DNA of 64,000 nucleotides from DATAUD01 sp036501665 (GCA_036501665.1 DASXZW010000078.1:24567-88566), one strand, 5' to 3'. Shown: positions 55,689 to 63,924, counted from the stretch's first letter. Program-made: numbers and translations. The notes: a model not told the origin generated them from the letters alone.

Positions 55689-55768
55689 CCTAATCGTAAT
55701 CTTAATCCTACTCGTAATCTTTTTCGATTAGGATTAAGATTACGATTAAGATTACGATTAAGATTAGG
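55689..55768. repeat. Hairpin built of NTAATC hexamer repeats, copy 1
   Basis: The left arm has five units of the form NTAATC (N = C, G, T; one unit is CTACTC) and the right arm seven units of the complement. A perfect 16-bp stem pairs 55695-55710 with 55728-55743 around a 17-nt loop. It lies in the 185-bp gap after the cyclase gene. A second element of the same design is at 60762-60841. Confidence 0.85.
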
Positions 55769-55843
55769 AAAAATAAAAAACTCTTCCTCAAACCAATATT
55801 TTATCTGGCAATCTCCGACGCAAGAGGCTAATGTCGTGCCAGA

Positions 55844-56563
55844 TTGGCAAAGCTTGTCTTCGACATAGAAACCACTGCTCAACCGCTGGATAACTTCGAC
55901 GCGGCGCAGCAAGAGTACCTTTTTCGCGAAGCGGAAAACATCCCCGACCCGGCGTTGCGCGAGATTCGGAGACAGGAGATTTTCCGTCAATTCAGCTTAT
56001 GGCCGCTCACAGGCAACGTTGTTTGCGTCGCGATGGCCAACGCCGATTCCGCGCGAGGCAAAGTTCTTTATCTGTCCGATCATTTTGAGGAAGATCGTCA
56101 ATTTCCCGGGAAAGTCGAATTTGTCGCATGCGCGGAGGAATCCGAACTGCTCGTCGAATTTTGGGAAGTGGCGATTCACTACGACTCCATTATTACCTTC
56201 AATGGCCGCGGATTCGATGTGCCTTTTCTTTACCTGCGCTCGGCTTTATTGAATGTTCCGATTTCGCGCAAGGACTGGCTCGGTTATCGTTATCAAGTCG
56301 AGCCTCATTGCGATCTGATCGAGCAATTGACTTTTTACGGCGTCAGCGGTCGCGAAGGCGCGGGACGCCGGTTCAATTTGGATTTTTATTGCAAAGCATT
56401 CGGCATCGATTCCCCAAAGGGGCACGGCGTAACGGGAATGGACATCACCCGCATGATGGCCGAAGGTAGATCGAAGGAAATCGCGATGTACTGCATGCGC
56501 GATGTCCAGGCAACCATTGCTCTTTACAGGCTATGGAAAGAACGATTATCTAATCTGAAATAG
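55844..56563 (+). CDS. PolB-like DEDD 3'-5' exonuclease
   Basis: 239 residues from a TTG; no ATG in frame is better. RNase H-like exonuclease motifs: LVFDIETT (Exo I), IITFNGRGFDVPFLYLRS (Exo II) and YCMRDVQATIALYRLW (Exo III). This matches the family of predicted 3'-5' exonucleases related to the PolB proofreading domain. The polymerase portion is absent. It likely trims DNA or RNA ends. The next gene, a nucleosidase, starts 9 nt downstream. Confidence 0.9.
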   Translation: MAKLVFDIETTAQPLDNFDAAQQEYLFREAENIPDPALREIRRQEIFRQFSLWPLTGNVVCVAMANADSARGKVLYLSDHFEEDRQFPGKVEFVACAEESELLVEFWEVAIHYDSIITFNGRGFDVPFLYLRSALLNVPISRKDWLGYRYQVEPHCDLIEQLTFYGVSGREGAGRRFNLDFYCKAFGIDSPKGHGVTGMDITRMMAEGRSKEIAMYCMRDVQATIALYRLWKERLSNLK

Positions 56564-56572
56564 TTTCCCATC

Positions 56573-57268
56573 ATGTCGCTGCACAACAACGGGAATGGCC
56601 CGGTAGGCCGACTGGTCAAACCTCCGGTCGATCTTCTGATCTGTTTTGCCGTCAAAGAGGAAATGAAATTTTTCCGCAGCGAATCGTGGAAAGCAGGCAG
56701 CATCCAGGTTTGGGTCACTGGGATTGGCCGCAAAAACGCCGCCGAAAACATCCGCGAAGCCATCTCACGCGTCCAGCCTGAGCGCGTGATCTCCGCTGGT
56801 TTCGCCGGCGGCCTGAATCCCGCGCTGAAAATCGGGACTGTTATTTACGAGCAGGATTTTGACGCGGGCTTTGCGAGGGAATTGGAGGAATTGGGAGCAA
56901 TTCCGGCAAAGTTTTATTGTCACCGCCGCGTGGCGATTACAACGGAGGAAAAACGCGCGCTTTGGCTGGAAACTTCCGCCGACGCCGTGGAGATGGAATC
57001 ATCCGTCATTCGCACTATTTGCCACGAATTTAAGATTCCGAGCGCGACGGTGCGGGTTATTTCCGATGACGCGGGGCAGGATTTGCCGTTGGATTTTAAC
57101 GCTTTGATGACGAGCGAAGACCGCATCAATTATTTGAAGTTGATATGGGCTGTCCTGAGCAATCCAGGGCGCATTCCGAAATTGATTGAGTTTCAGCATC
57201 AGACCCTCGATGCCGCGCGAAAACTCGGCGCTGTCCTGGAAGATTTATTGCGGGCTGAGCGGTGCTGA
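56573..57268 (+). CDS. Nucleoside phosphorylase-superfamily protein, HpnG/MTA-SAH nucleosidase-like
   Basis: 231 residues. Phosphorylase fold with VTGIGRKNAAENIREAI, ISAGFAGGLNPALKIGT, DAVEMESSVIRTICHE (Glu pair that binds the ribose) and VRVISDDAGQDLPLDFN (catalytic Asp). In hopanoid producers HpnG cleaves adenine from adenosylhopane; related enzymes split 5'-methylthioadenosine and S-adenosylhomocysteine. HpnI- and HpnK-like genes are in the window, so HpnG is plausible but not certain. The 3' end overlaps the convergent DMT gene by 24 nt. Confidence 0.82.
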   Translation: MSLHNNGNGPVGRLVKPPVDLLICFAVKEEMKFFRSESWKAGSIQVWVTGIGRKNAAENIREAISRVQPERVISAGFAGGLNPALKIGTVIYEQDFDAGFARELEELGAIPAKFYCHRRVAITTEEKRALWLETSADAVEMESSVIRTICHEFKIPSATVRVISDDAGQDLPLDFNALMTSEDRINYLKLIWAVLSNPGRIPKLIEFQHQTLDAARKLGAVLEDLLRAERC

Positions 57269-57685
57269 CTGCGTCATCGGCGCGGCTGGCGGCGGAGTTT
57301 TGTCTTTGGCAACTTCGCTGTAACCCGTTAATGCGGCGCCGACAGAAATCATAATCACACCAGCCCACCGCGCGGCGCTGACCGGTTCATGCAAAATAAA
57401 TTCCGCGGCAAGCGTCGTGAAAATGAATCCCAGCGATGTCAGCGGCCAGACGAAACTCACGTCCTTCAACGACATCATGTAAAGCAGGCATCCGAAGAAA
57501 ACCGCCTCGAATGTGATGCCAATGATAATTTTCCCGTTCGTCGCCCCGCTCTTAATCACGCGGGTTATTTCACTAACGGTAATTTGCTTCGCGCCATTGA
57601 TTTCTTTAAGGCCGGCGCTGAGAACCGCGATGCCGATTGATTCAATAATCGCGGCGACGATAAGGACGATGAAAATTTTAGTCAT
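57245..57685 (-). CDS. Small EamA/DMT-family membrane protein
   Basis: 146 residues with four hydrophobic helices, one half of the usual ten-helix EamA fold: IFIVLIVAAIIESIGIAVL, GITFEAVFFGCLLYMMSL, FVWPLTSLGFIFTTLAAEFI and AARWAGVIMISVGAALTGY. It is of SMR size and may dimerise to form a small drug/metabolite or lipid-linked-sugar flippase (ArnE/ArnF-like). Located 2 nt downstream of hpnK on the same strand, it probably serves the same lipid pathway. The tail is Pro/Ala-rich. Confidence 0.85.
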   Translation of the reverse strand: MTKIFIVLIVAAIIESIGIAVLSAGLKEINGAKQITVSEITRVIKSGATNGKIIIGITFEAVFFGCLLYMMSLKDVSFVWPLTSLGFIFTTLAAEFILHEPVSAARWAGVIMISVGAALTGYSEVAKDKTPPPAAPMTQSAPLSPQ

Positions 57686-57687
57686 GA

Positions 57688-58521
57688 TTATAAGTCCTGG
57701 TAGCGAACCAACTCGATGCCGTGCTGTTCCACCAATTTTTTGACGGCGGGATTCACCAGGGCATCGAATTCGTTTTTAAATTGGTCGAGCGACGGATGCG
57801 AGTAAAGCTCGGAATCGCCCGGCGGCAATTCTGGCAGTAATTTCTCCACGAATGCCGTATCGACGCGCGAGTTTTGTAACAGCCCAAACACGACGTTTGT
57901 ATGTCGAATCCCTTTGGCATCGAGCTGTGGTCGCGCCCAACTCGAAAGCAGCCTGTAAATGATCGCGTGGCTGACGCGATAGCCCCACTCGCCCGACGCA
58001 AGTCGCGCGTTGACAAAAAACAAATCGCGCGTCAAACGCATCGTCCGAATTCCCCACTTCTCAGCGTTGTCAACCAAGATTCCAAAAACGACCGGATGCA
58101 GGTGGATGTTGAGATGCCCATTGACATGGTCCAGTGGCAATCCGGTTGCGTGAAATCGCTCGAACTGCGCGTCAATTTCCGCTTCCAGTTCCATTCGGCA
58201 TTTTGACGAGAAGAAATATTTAAACCCCGCTCCCACCGCGCTCTCAGAAAATTGCCCGTTCGCATCGGCAAGATGCGGAATTTTCTCCGTTGGCAACGCA
58301 GCCTTGCCGCACACAAGCGCCAAATGAAGTCCCACGCCCAACCTTGGATGCTCTTTGGCCAAACGCGCGGCTTCCTCCGCGTCCGGCTCGTTGACCATTA
58401 AACTTGCCGTCGTGAGAATGCCCTCTGTATGGGCGCGAATTACCGCTTCGTTGATCGACTTGGAGCGGCCAAAGTCGTCGGCATTAACGATGAGGCGGCG
58501 TTTCGGGGCATTTTCACTCAT
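57688..58521 (-). CDS. hpnK: HpnK-type YdjC/ChbG-family deacetylase
   Basis: 277 residues from the ATG at 58521; a TTG 48 nt upstream is less likely. YdjC family: LIVNADDFGRSKSINEAVI with the Asp pair that binds metal, TTASLMVNEPDA, GVGLHLALVCGKAALP, and FHATGLPLDHVNGHLNIHLH with metal His residues. This is the HpnK pattern; HpnK removes the acetyl group from N-acetylglucosaminyl bacteriohopanetetrol. No squalene-hopene cyclase or HpnJ gene is in the window, so the lipid could be a different glycolipid. Pairs with the DMT gene downstream. Confidence 0.9.
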   Translation of the reverse strand: MSENAPKRRLIVNADDFGRSKSINEAVIRAHTEGILTTASLMVNEPDAEEAARLAKEHPRLGVGLHLALVCGKAALPTEKIPHLADANGQFSESAVGAGFKYFFSSKCRMELEAEIDAQFERFHATGLPLDHVNGHLNIHLHPVVFGILVDNAEKWGIRTMRLTRDLFFVNARLASGEWGYRVSHAIIYRLLSSWARPQLDAKGIRHTNVVFGLLQNSRVDTAFVEKLLPELPPGDSELYSHPSLDQFKNEFDALVNPAVKKLVEQHGIELVRYQDL

Positions 58522-58625
58522 GCGGGCGGCGAAACTCTTGAACGCGTACCGCGCCACCGTCAAGCGCAATTGAAGTTTGAAAGACCGCTGTCAGGGTGCT
58601 AGAGTGTCCGTGAAAGGGACACGAA

Positions 58626-59033
58626 ATGAGCTTGCGCGACGAATATCAACAGGAATTAAAGACCCGCTTTCAGGAGCAAAAGGCCAAACTTGAAGTGCTG
58701 CGGGCGAAGGCGAAACGAGCCGCCGCGCGCGGCAAAGTCCTAGCTTACGAGGAAATAGAAATCGCCGACAAAAACCTCGCAGAAGCCACGGCAAAATTGA
58801 AAATTCTCGCAGGCACAGGCAGCGGCGCCATCGCGGAACTCAAATCCGGCGTCGCGCGGGCTTATTCCGAGTTAAAAACCGCATCGCACAAAGCTGCCGA
58901 GCATTTGCGGGCGAACAATCCTCCACCCCCACCGCCGCCGAAACCCACTCCCAAACGCTCTCCAAAAACCCGGCCGCTGAAGACGCGCCGTACGGCCCGC
59001 ACTTCCACGAAGGTTCGGGCTAAGGCACACTAA
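58626..59033 (+). CDS. Hypothetical basic coiled-coil protein
   Basis: 135 residues. An amphipathic helical region (EELKTRF-type, LEVLRAKAKRAAARGKVLAYEE in part; LAEATAKLKILAG) is followed by a Pro-rich hinge (eight consecutive Pro) and a Lys/Arg/Thr-rich tail (TRPLKTRRTARTSTKVRAKA). The composition is of a helical DNA- or RNA-associated protein, such as a histone-H1-like tail. It starts 105 bp from hpnK and is 4 nt upstream of the UbiB-family kinase gene. Function unknown. Confidence 0.65.
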   Translation: MSLRDEYQQELKTRFQEQKAKLEVLRAKAKRAAARGKVLAYEEIEIADKNLAEATAKLKILAGTGSGAIAELKSGVARAYSELKTASHKAAEHLRANNPPPPPPPKPTPKRSPKTRPLKTRRTARTSTKVRAKAH

Positions 59034-59037
59034 CCGC

Positions 59038-60729
59038 GTGTTTTTCAGGAGGCTGAGAAGGTTTGGACGGGCGGTGGGGCACGCCAAGAGATTTCGCGTC
59101 ATCGTCAGCGTATTTCTGAAGTATGGCTACGAGGATGTGGCTCAACGGCTTCCCCTGCCCTTGCCCCTCCACCTTCCTTTTAGCAAATCGCGCGAGGTTC
59201 GGGAAGAAATCGAATTGATGACGCCGCCGGAAAAACTCCGGCGAGCTTTTGAGGAACTTGGCCCGGCGTTTATTAAACTCGGGCAACTCTTGTCCACGCG
59301 AACGCATTTACTTCCACAGCCGTTCATCATCGAGCTTGCAAAATTGCACGACCAGGTTCCGCCGGTTCCGTTTGCGGAAATTCTCACGGTGATTTCAACG
59401 GAACTGAAGCGCCCGCCAATGGAATGTTTCGCGTCCATCGAGGAAACGCCGATCGGCTCGGCATCAATGGCGCAGGTCCATCGCGCGGTTCGCTTAAACG
59501 GCGAGAGGTGCGTCATCAAGGTGTTGCGGCCCGGCATCGAAAAGACCGTGCGCCTCGACCTGGAAATTATGGAACAAATTGCCGGCTTGCTCGAACGGCA
59601 TGTCGAAGGCTGGAGCGTTCATAAGCCCACTGACCTCGTGGAGGAGTTCGCGCGGCGAATGGAGCAAGAGATGGATTTTCGCGCCGAGGCCGCGCATATT
59701 CGGCGATTCTCCGATCAATTTGCGACTGAACCGACGATTTACGTTCCCAAAGTATTTTCGGAGACATCCACTCGCCGCATCCTCACAATGGAACTGATCG
59801 ACGCCGTCAAAGCGTCGGATTTCACCAAACTCCAAGCGGCGGGCCTGGACCGTTGCATTGTAGCCACGCGCATTGCCGATCTGGTGATGAAGCAGATTTT
59901 CGTTCACGGCTTTTTCCACGCCGACCCGCATCCAGGCAACATCCACATCATGCCGGGCGACGTCATTTGTTTCCTTGATTTTGGGATGATGGGGTTCCTG
60001 GACCAGAAAACGCGCCAAACTTTCTCCAAATTCATCATCGCAATTGCCGAGCGCAACGAAACCACCGCCGCCGCGGCGTTGCTTCGCCTGACTCACGCCG
60101 ACCTCGAACCGCCCAAGCGCGGTTTTGAAGCTGATGTCGCGGAATTCATGCACCGCAATTTTTATCGGCCGATGGGAGAAATGGTCTTTGGACAATTGGT
60201 CAATCAATTGTTTACGCTTACCGCCCGTTATCAACTTACACTTCCGCCCGATTTGTCCACGATGCTGAAGTCCTTGGCGTTGATGGAAAACCTTGTGGCG
60301 GAACTCGACCCCGGCCACGACATCTTGTCGCAGGCGCGCCCGTTCATGAAGGAAGTGCGCCTCAGACAAGTGAACCCCCGTCGGTTAATGCGGCAATGGC
60401 TGGAGTTTGGCGGGGATGTCAGCGATCTCCTGCGCGAATTTCCTCTCGAAGTCCGCCGATTGGTGGCAATCGTCAAAGAAGGCAAGGGTCGTGTGATGAT
60501 TCATCATCACGGTCTGGAAGGTTTGATGAACACGCTGGAGCGCGTCATCAATCGGCTGGCCTTCGCCCTGGTGCTTTCGTCCCTGCTTATCGCATCGGCG
60601 ATCATTGTCCACGCCCGCGTCCCGCCAATCTGGCATGATGTTTCTGTAATAGGTCTTCTCGGCTATCTCCTGGCCGGCCTTATGGGTTTTTGGCTTCTTA
60701 TAGCCATGATCCGTCATGGCAAGATGTGA
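59038..60729 (+). CDS. ABC1/AarF/UbiB-family atypical kinase
   Basis: 563 residues from a GTG. The family KxGQ helix is AFIKLGQLLSTRTHL; the Ala-rich loop is PIGSASMAQVHRA; the Lys-Glu pair VIKVLRPG with EEFARRMEQEMDFRAE, and the catalytic loop FFHADPHPGNIH with LDFGMMG. Two C-terminal hydrophobic helices (~505-525, ~535-555) anchor it. UbiB-type proteins act as small-molecule ATPases that help ubiquinone or menaquinone synthesis or lipid handling. It lies 4 nt after the coiled-coil gene. Confidence 0.94.
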   Translation: MFFRRLRRFGRAVGHAKRFRVIVSVFLKYGYEDVAQRLPLPLPLHLPFSKSREVREEIELMTPPEKLRRAFEELGPAFIKLGQLLSTRTHLLPQPFIIELAKLHDQVPPVPFAEILTVISTELKRPPMECFASIEETPIGSASMAQVHRAVRLNGERCVIKVLRPGIEKTVRLDLEIMEQIAGLLERHVEGWSVHKPTDLVEEFARRMEQEMDFRAEAAHIRRFSDQFATEPTIYVPKVFSETSTRRILTMELIDAVKASDFTKLQAAGLDRCIVATRIADLVMKQIFVHGFFHADPHPGNIHIMPGDVICFLDFGMMGFLDQKTRQTFSKFIIAIAERNETTAAAALLRLTHADLEPPKRGFEADVAEFMHRNFYRPMGEMVFGQLVNQLFTLTARYQLTLPPDLSTMLKSLALMENLVAELDPGHDILSQARPFMKEVRLRQVNPRRLMRQWLEFGGDVSDLLREFPLEVRRLVAIVKEGKGRVMIHHHGLEGLMNTLERVINRLAFALVLSSLLIASAIIVHARVPPIWHDVSVIGLLGYLLAGLMGFWLLIAMIRHGKM

Positions 60730-60761
60730 CCGCCTGGCATAATTAGCGTCAGGGATTTCCT

Positions 60762-60841
60762 CCTAATCGTAATCCTAATCTTAATCGTAATCTTCGCAAG
60801 TCGTTGGGGAGATTAGGATTACGATTACGATCAGGATTAGG
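60762..60841. repeat. Hairpin built of NTAATC hexamer repeats, copy 2
   Basis: Left arm 60762-60793 has five hexamer units (CTAATC, GTAATC, CTAATC, TTAATC, GTAATC); right arm 60811-60841 has five complementary units. A perfect 13-bp stem pairs 60768-60780 with 60811-60823. It sits in the 245-bp gap after the ABC1 kinase gene and before exbB, again right after a gene end. Confidence 0.85.
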
Positions 60842-60974
60842 AATGAAAAATTCATGGGGAGTTTTTCACCGAGTTGTTTCCCTTCTGCCGCATAATCGTC
60901 ACATCGGCTCTGTATGCTAGGCTTATGCGGGTATCGGACAAATCAAACAACCAACGGCTCAACACCACACAATC

Positions 60975-61871
60975 ATGATTCCTTTTCATGCAACTCCAAT
61001 GTTGGCGACGAGCGCCCTGCGGTTCGCGATCGAAAAAGCCACTCCAGAGGGCAAGACGACCATGTCCTTCCTGCTCCTTCTGTCGCTTTTCAGTTGGACA
61101 ATTATCATCACAAAAGCCCGCCAGCTGATGATCGCTCGAAAAGCGAGCAAGAGGTTCATGGCCGCGTATGCCTCGACTCGCGACCCGCTCGACATCAAGC
61201 GCAAAGGAGAGGAATTCGAGGGTGCGCCCGCTTACGAACTTTATATCCGAGGCGCCGATGAACTCGATTACCACTTAAAGAACAATCCGATTACGATCAA
61301 AACCGTCAAACCCCTCAACAATGACCCCGCTCTTGCTGGGATGACCGACCATTTTTCGCGTTCTGTCACCACCCGAATTACCGCCCAATCCTTCGAAGCG
61401 ATTAAAGTCGTCATGGAAGAGGCGGCGGGCGGCGAGGCGATGGGGCTGGAAAAAGGGATGATCGTCCTGTCCACTGCGGTGGCAGGCGGTCCGTTCATCG
61501 GGTTGCTGGGAACGGTTTGGGGCGTCATGGAAACTTTCGCGGGAATCGCCAGCGCGGGAGGGGCCAGCATCACGGCGATGGCGCCGGGCGTCGCGGGCGC
61601 TTTGATTTGCACGGTCATCGGGCTGCTGGTCGCGATTCCGGCGATGTTCAGCTACAATTTCATGGTCACTACGATTCGCTCAATCACCAGCGAACTGGAC
61701 CTTTTCGGCGCGCGTTATGCAAACCAGATTGAGCATTCCTACGTGGACAACCGCACGCTTTCCGAGGAAATCAAGGAAGCCAACGAATTGCTGGCGACGC
61801 GCCTTACAAACGCAATATCGACTCAACGTCAGCCAGTTTCGCAAGCGCCTGAATTCGCTAACATCCGTTAG
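60975..61871 (+). CDS. exbB: ExbB/TolQ/MotA-family proton channel
   Basis: 298 residues. An N-terminal extension precedes helices at ~30-48, ~165-190 and ~205-230. The core LLGTVWGVMETFAGIASAGG and ISPGVAGALI-type segment (MAPGVAGALICTVIGLLVAI) hold the proton-path residues Thr and Glu. With ExbD it uses the proton-motive force to energise the TonB-like protein. It is the first of four tightly spaced genes (gaps 14, 2, -4 nt). Confidence 0.92.
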   Translation: MIPFHATPMLATSALRFAIEKATPEGKTTMSFLLLLSLFSWTIIITKARQLMIARKASKRFMAAYASTRDPLDIKRKGEEFEGAPAYELYIRGADELDYHLKNNPITIKTVKPLNNDPALAGMTDHFSRSVTTRITAQSFEAIKVVMEEAAGGEAMGLEKGMIVLSTAVAGGPFIGLLGTVWGVMETFAGIASAGGASITAMAPGVAGALICTVIGLLVAIPAMFSYNFMVTTIRSITSELDLFGARYANQIEHSYVDNRTLSEEIKEANELLATRLTNAISTQRQPVSQAPEFANIR

Positions 61872-61885
61872 CAATTGTTTTCGCA

Positions 61886-62302
61886 ATGAAAAAGTGTTCC
61901 AGTTCAGCGCATCACACGCTCACGGAGTTGAACATCACTCCGTTGCTGGACCTGGCGTTCGTGTTGCTGGTGATTTTCATTTTGACGACCGTTCCGCTGG
62001 CGAATGACATCGAGTTAAAGCTTCCCAGCGCCACAAAGCATCAGAAAGACCCGCCGCACATGGCTCACTACATTACCGTGCAAGCCGATGGCGTGATCTG
62101 GCTGGATAAGGAAAAACTCGACGCCGCGGGACTCCAAAATCAATTGCTGAATCTGCGAATCGACAACCCCGACATCAGCGTCATTGTGCGCGGCGACAGC
62201 AAGACGAAGTATCGCCAGATTCGCAACGTCATGGATGTTTGCCAGCAGGTCAATGTGACGAAAGTTGATCTGGCAACCGAAGCCGCGGACAAAAAGGAGT
62301 AG
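61886..62302 (+). CDS. exbD: ExbD/TolR-family protein, first copy
   Basis: 138 residues with one membrane helix near the N-terminus: LTELNITPLLDLAFVLLVIF, where the Asp is the critical proton carrier. The periplasmic part (LWLDKEKLDAAGLQNQLL, VRGDSKTKYRQIRNVMDVCQ) folds as ExbD/TolR. A second ExbD with nearly identical helix follows two genes later. AAGGAG precedes the next gene from its own stop region. Confidence 0.93.
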   Translation: MKKCSSSAHHTLTELNITPLLDLAFVLLVIFILTTVPLANDIELKLPSATKHQKDPPHMAHYITVQADGVIWLDKEKLDAAGLQNQLLNLRIDNPDISVIVRGDSKTKYRQIRNVMDVCQQVNVTKVDLATEAADKKE

Positions 62303-62304
62303 TT

Positions 62305-62994
62305 ATGCCGATAGGAACAGAAAAGCGAAAGAAACGCAATTCACCCAAAGTGAATCTGGTTATCTCCCTCGTCTTTCATGGCGCAATCATGGGTGTGTTG
62401 CTTTATTTCGCCGCGCGCGAAGGTCTTCTCGGCAAACAAATAAAGAAAATTGCCGTCGAGATGGTGAAAGAAAAGCCGCCGGAGAAACCGAAGGAACCGG
62501 AAAAGCCAAAGGTCGCCAAAATCGACGTTCCCAAGGTCGAAGCGCCAAAGGTTGTCGAGACCGCAAAAATCGAACCTCCCAAAGAAACGGCTGTTGCGCC
62601 GCCTCCTGCAAGCGTCGCGCCCGCCGTCGCTCCGCCTGCTGCTGAGTTGCCTGCGTTTGCGTTCGAAGGCGGGAAAGCTGTGGTGTCGAGTTCCGATCCA
62701 ATCCAGCTCTACAAAGGCTTGCTGGAAAGCTCACTGAGATTCAATTGGGACCGTCCCAAAGGTGAGGACGACCATACTTATATGGCCGAGATCGAAGTCG
62801 CTGTCGATTCAAAGGGGGACATCAGCGATCCAGTCTGGAAAAAATCGTCTGGCCATAAAAAATGGGACGAATCTGTCCGCGCATCCATCATGAGCACTGC
62901 TAAAGTCAGTCGGCCACCACCCAAAAATTTCCCAGCGCGCGTGGTCGTTCGTTTTGATGTTGAACCTCTGAAGCCAGTTGCCGCGTTGCAATGA
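62305..62994 (+). CDS. TonB-like energy transducer
   Basis: 229 residues, preceded by AAGGAG. An N-terminal anchor (KVNLVISLVFHGAIMGVLLY) is followed by a Pro/Lys/Glu-rich spacer (~50-110: PPEKPKEPEKPKVAK) long enough to span the periplasm, and a C-terminal TonB/TolA-like domain at ~130-229 (YKGLLESSLRFNWDRPKG; YMAEIEVAVDSKGDI). It transfers force to outer-membrane receptors. It overlaps the second exbD by 4 nt. Confidence 0.88.
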   Translation: MPIGTEKRKKRNSPKVNLVISLVFHGAIMGVLLYFAAREGLLGKQIKKIAVEMVKEKPPEKPKEPEKPKVAKIDVPKVEAPKVVETAKIEPPKETAVAPPPASVAPAVAPPAAELPAFAFEGGKAVVSSSDPIQLYKGLLESSLRFNWDRPKGEDDHTYMAEIEVAVDSKGDISDPVWKKSSGHKKWDESVRASIMSTAKVSRPPPKNFPARVVVRFDVEPLKPVAALQ

Positions 62995-63401
62995 AGAAGA
63001 CCTCACAACGTGGTCACAGCACGATGAACGAGTTGAACATCACGCCGTTGCTCGACTTAGTGTTCGTGCTTTTGGTCATTTTCATCATTACGACGCCGCA
63101 AATGATCAACAGCCTGGAGATGTCCCTGCCCTCCTCGCAAAAACCGCCACCGCCCGATCCCAACAAGCCAAAACCGCGCATCAACCGAATTGTCATTGAT
63201 GAAAAAGGCGCGGTATTTTTGAACAACAAATTTGTTCCCGACGCCAATCTCACGCCGGCTTTCAAAGGACTTCTTGCCGACGATCCCGATCCCAAGGTGG
63301 TCGTCAAAGGCTCGGACGACGTCGAGTATCAGGGAATGATCAAAGTTCTCGACGCGCTTCAGCAGTTGAACATCACCAAAGTCGGCCTCGCCACCCAATA
63401 A
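62991..63401 (+). CDS. exbD: ExbD/TolR-family protein, second copy
   Basis: 136 residues, a paralogue of the exbD two genes upstream: MNELNITPLLDLVFVLLVIF with the Asp intact. The periplasmic domain differs (RINRIVIDEKGAVFLNNKF, VEYQGMIKVLDALQQLNIT). Two ExbD forms with one ExbB and one TonB suggest a mixed channel or two alternative heterodimers. Overlaps tonB by 4 nt. Confidence 0.92.
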   Translation: MKKTSQRGHSTMNELNITPLLDLVFVLLVIFIITTPQMINSLEMSLPSSQKPPPPDPNKPKPRINRIVIDEKGAVFLNNKFVPDANLTPAFKGLLADDPDPKVVVKGSDDVEYQGMIKVLDALQQLNITKVGLATQ

Positions 63402-63450
63402 GCCGCAGTCTGACCGCCCGCGCTCTTCCATCCAGGAAAAGGCGATTGGT

Positions 63451-63756
63451 TTGGAAACAAGCCTGTGTCATTCTTCAACACTGGTGATCAAGGCTCTAAA
63501 ATGGATTTCCGTAATCGGCCTCGTCCTTACGATCATCGGTGCCGTCGCCATTGGAATGGCAATTCGCGCCTATCCCCAAAGCAACGTGCTAGGCGGGTGG
63601 GGTTTGATTCTCAGTCCGATATACTTGACAGGATTGGTTCTCAGTCTGGTCGCCGCGCTAGGATGGATCGTCGTGGGACTTCGGGCTGCAATCCACTTAA
63701 TCAATGGCGCGCGTAACAAGAATCGCGATAATGACAACGGCGAAGACCAGGCTTAA
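63451..63756 (+). CDS. Small membrane protein, two hydrophobic segments
   Basis: 101 residues from a TTG preceded by AGGA. Two transmembrane segments (WISVIGLVLTIIGAVAIGMA; LTGLVLSLVAALGWIVVGLR) and a charged C-terminus (RNKNRDNDNGEDQ). I do not recognise a family. It lies 49 nt after the second exbD on the same strand and may share its transcript. Confidence 0.55.
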   Translation: METSLCHSSTLVIKALKWISVIGLVLTIIGAVAIGMAIRAYPQSNVLGGWGLILSPIYLTGLVLSLVAALGWIVVGLRAAIHLINGARNKNRDNDNGEDQA

Positions 63757-63787
63757 CCCAGCCAAATCTTTCTTCGGCTCAACCTCG

Positions 63788-63802
63788 CGCAGAGACGCAG
63801 AG
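63788..63802. repeat. CGCAGAGACGCAGAG intergenic motif
   Basis: This 15-base direct duplication of CGCAGAG is followed at 63832-63844 by a CTCTGTGTCC complement-like tract. Closely similar CGCAGAGACGCAGAG runs are familiar as dispersed intergenic repeats in many large bacterial genomes; only one copy is visible here. Confidence 0.5.
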
Positions 63803-63859
63803 GGCGCGGAGATGAGAACGCATTTGTGATTTTTCTCTGTGTCCTGATACGGTTTCCAT

Positions 63860-63924
63860 AGTTATTCATCCGGTGGCAAGGAGAGCCCGAAGGAAGAGCT
63901 CCCCGCAGTCGACGGTGAATAACT
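63860..63924. repeat. Long interrupted hairpin with GCAGTC near its right arm
   Basis: AGTTATTCA at 63860-63868 pairs perfectly with TGAATAACT at 63916-63924, enclosing a partly complementary interior (GGAG with CTCC). GCAGTCGACG lies in the right arm at 63905-63914, matching the GCAGTC tails of the hairpins at 2377-2399 and 19544-19561. Confidence 0.6.

Noticed and set aside
55689..60841. CRISPR array, considered for the repeated hexamer hairpins
   Set aside because: Units are six bases without spacers, and each element folds as one hairpin; not CRISPR.
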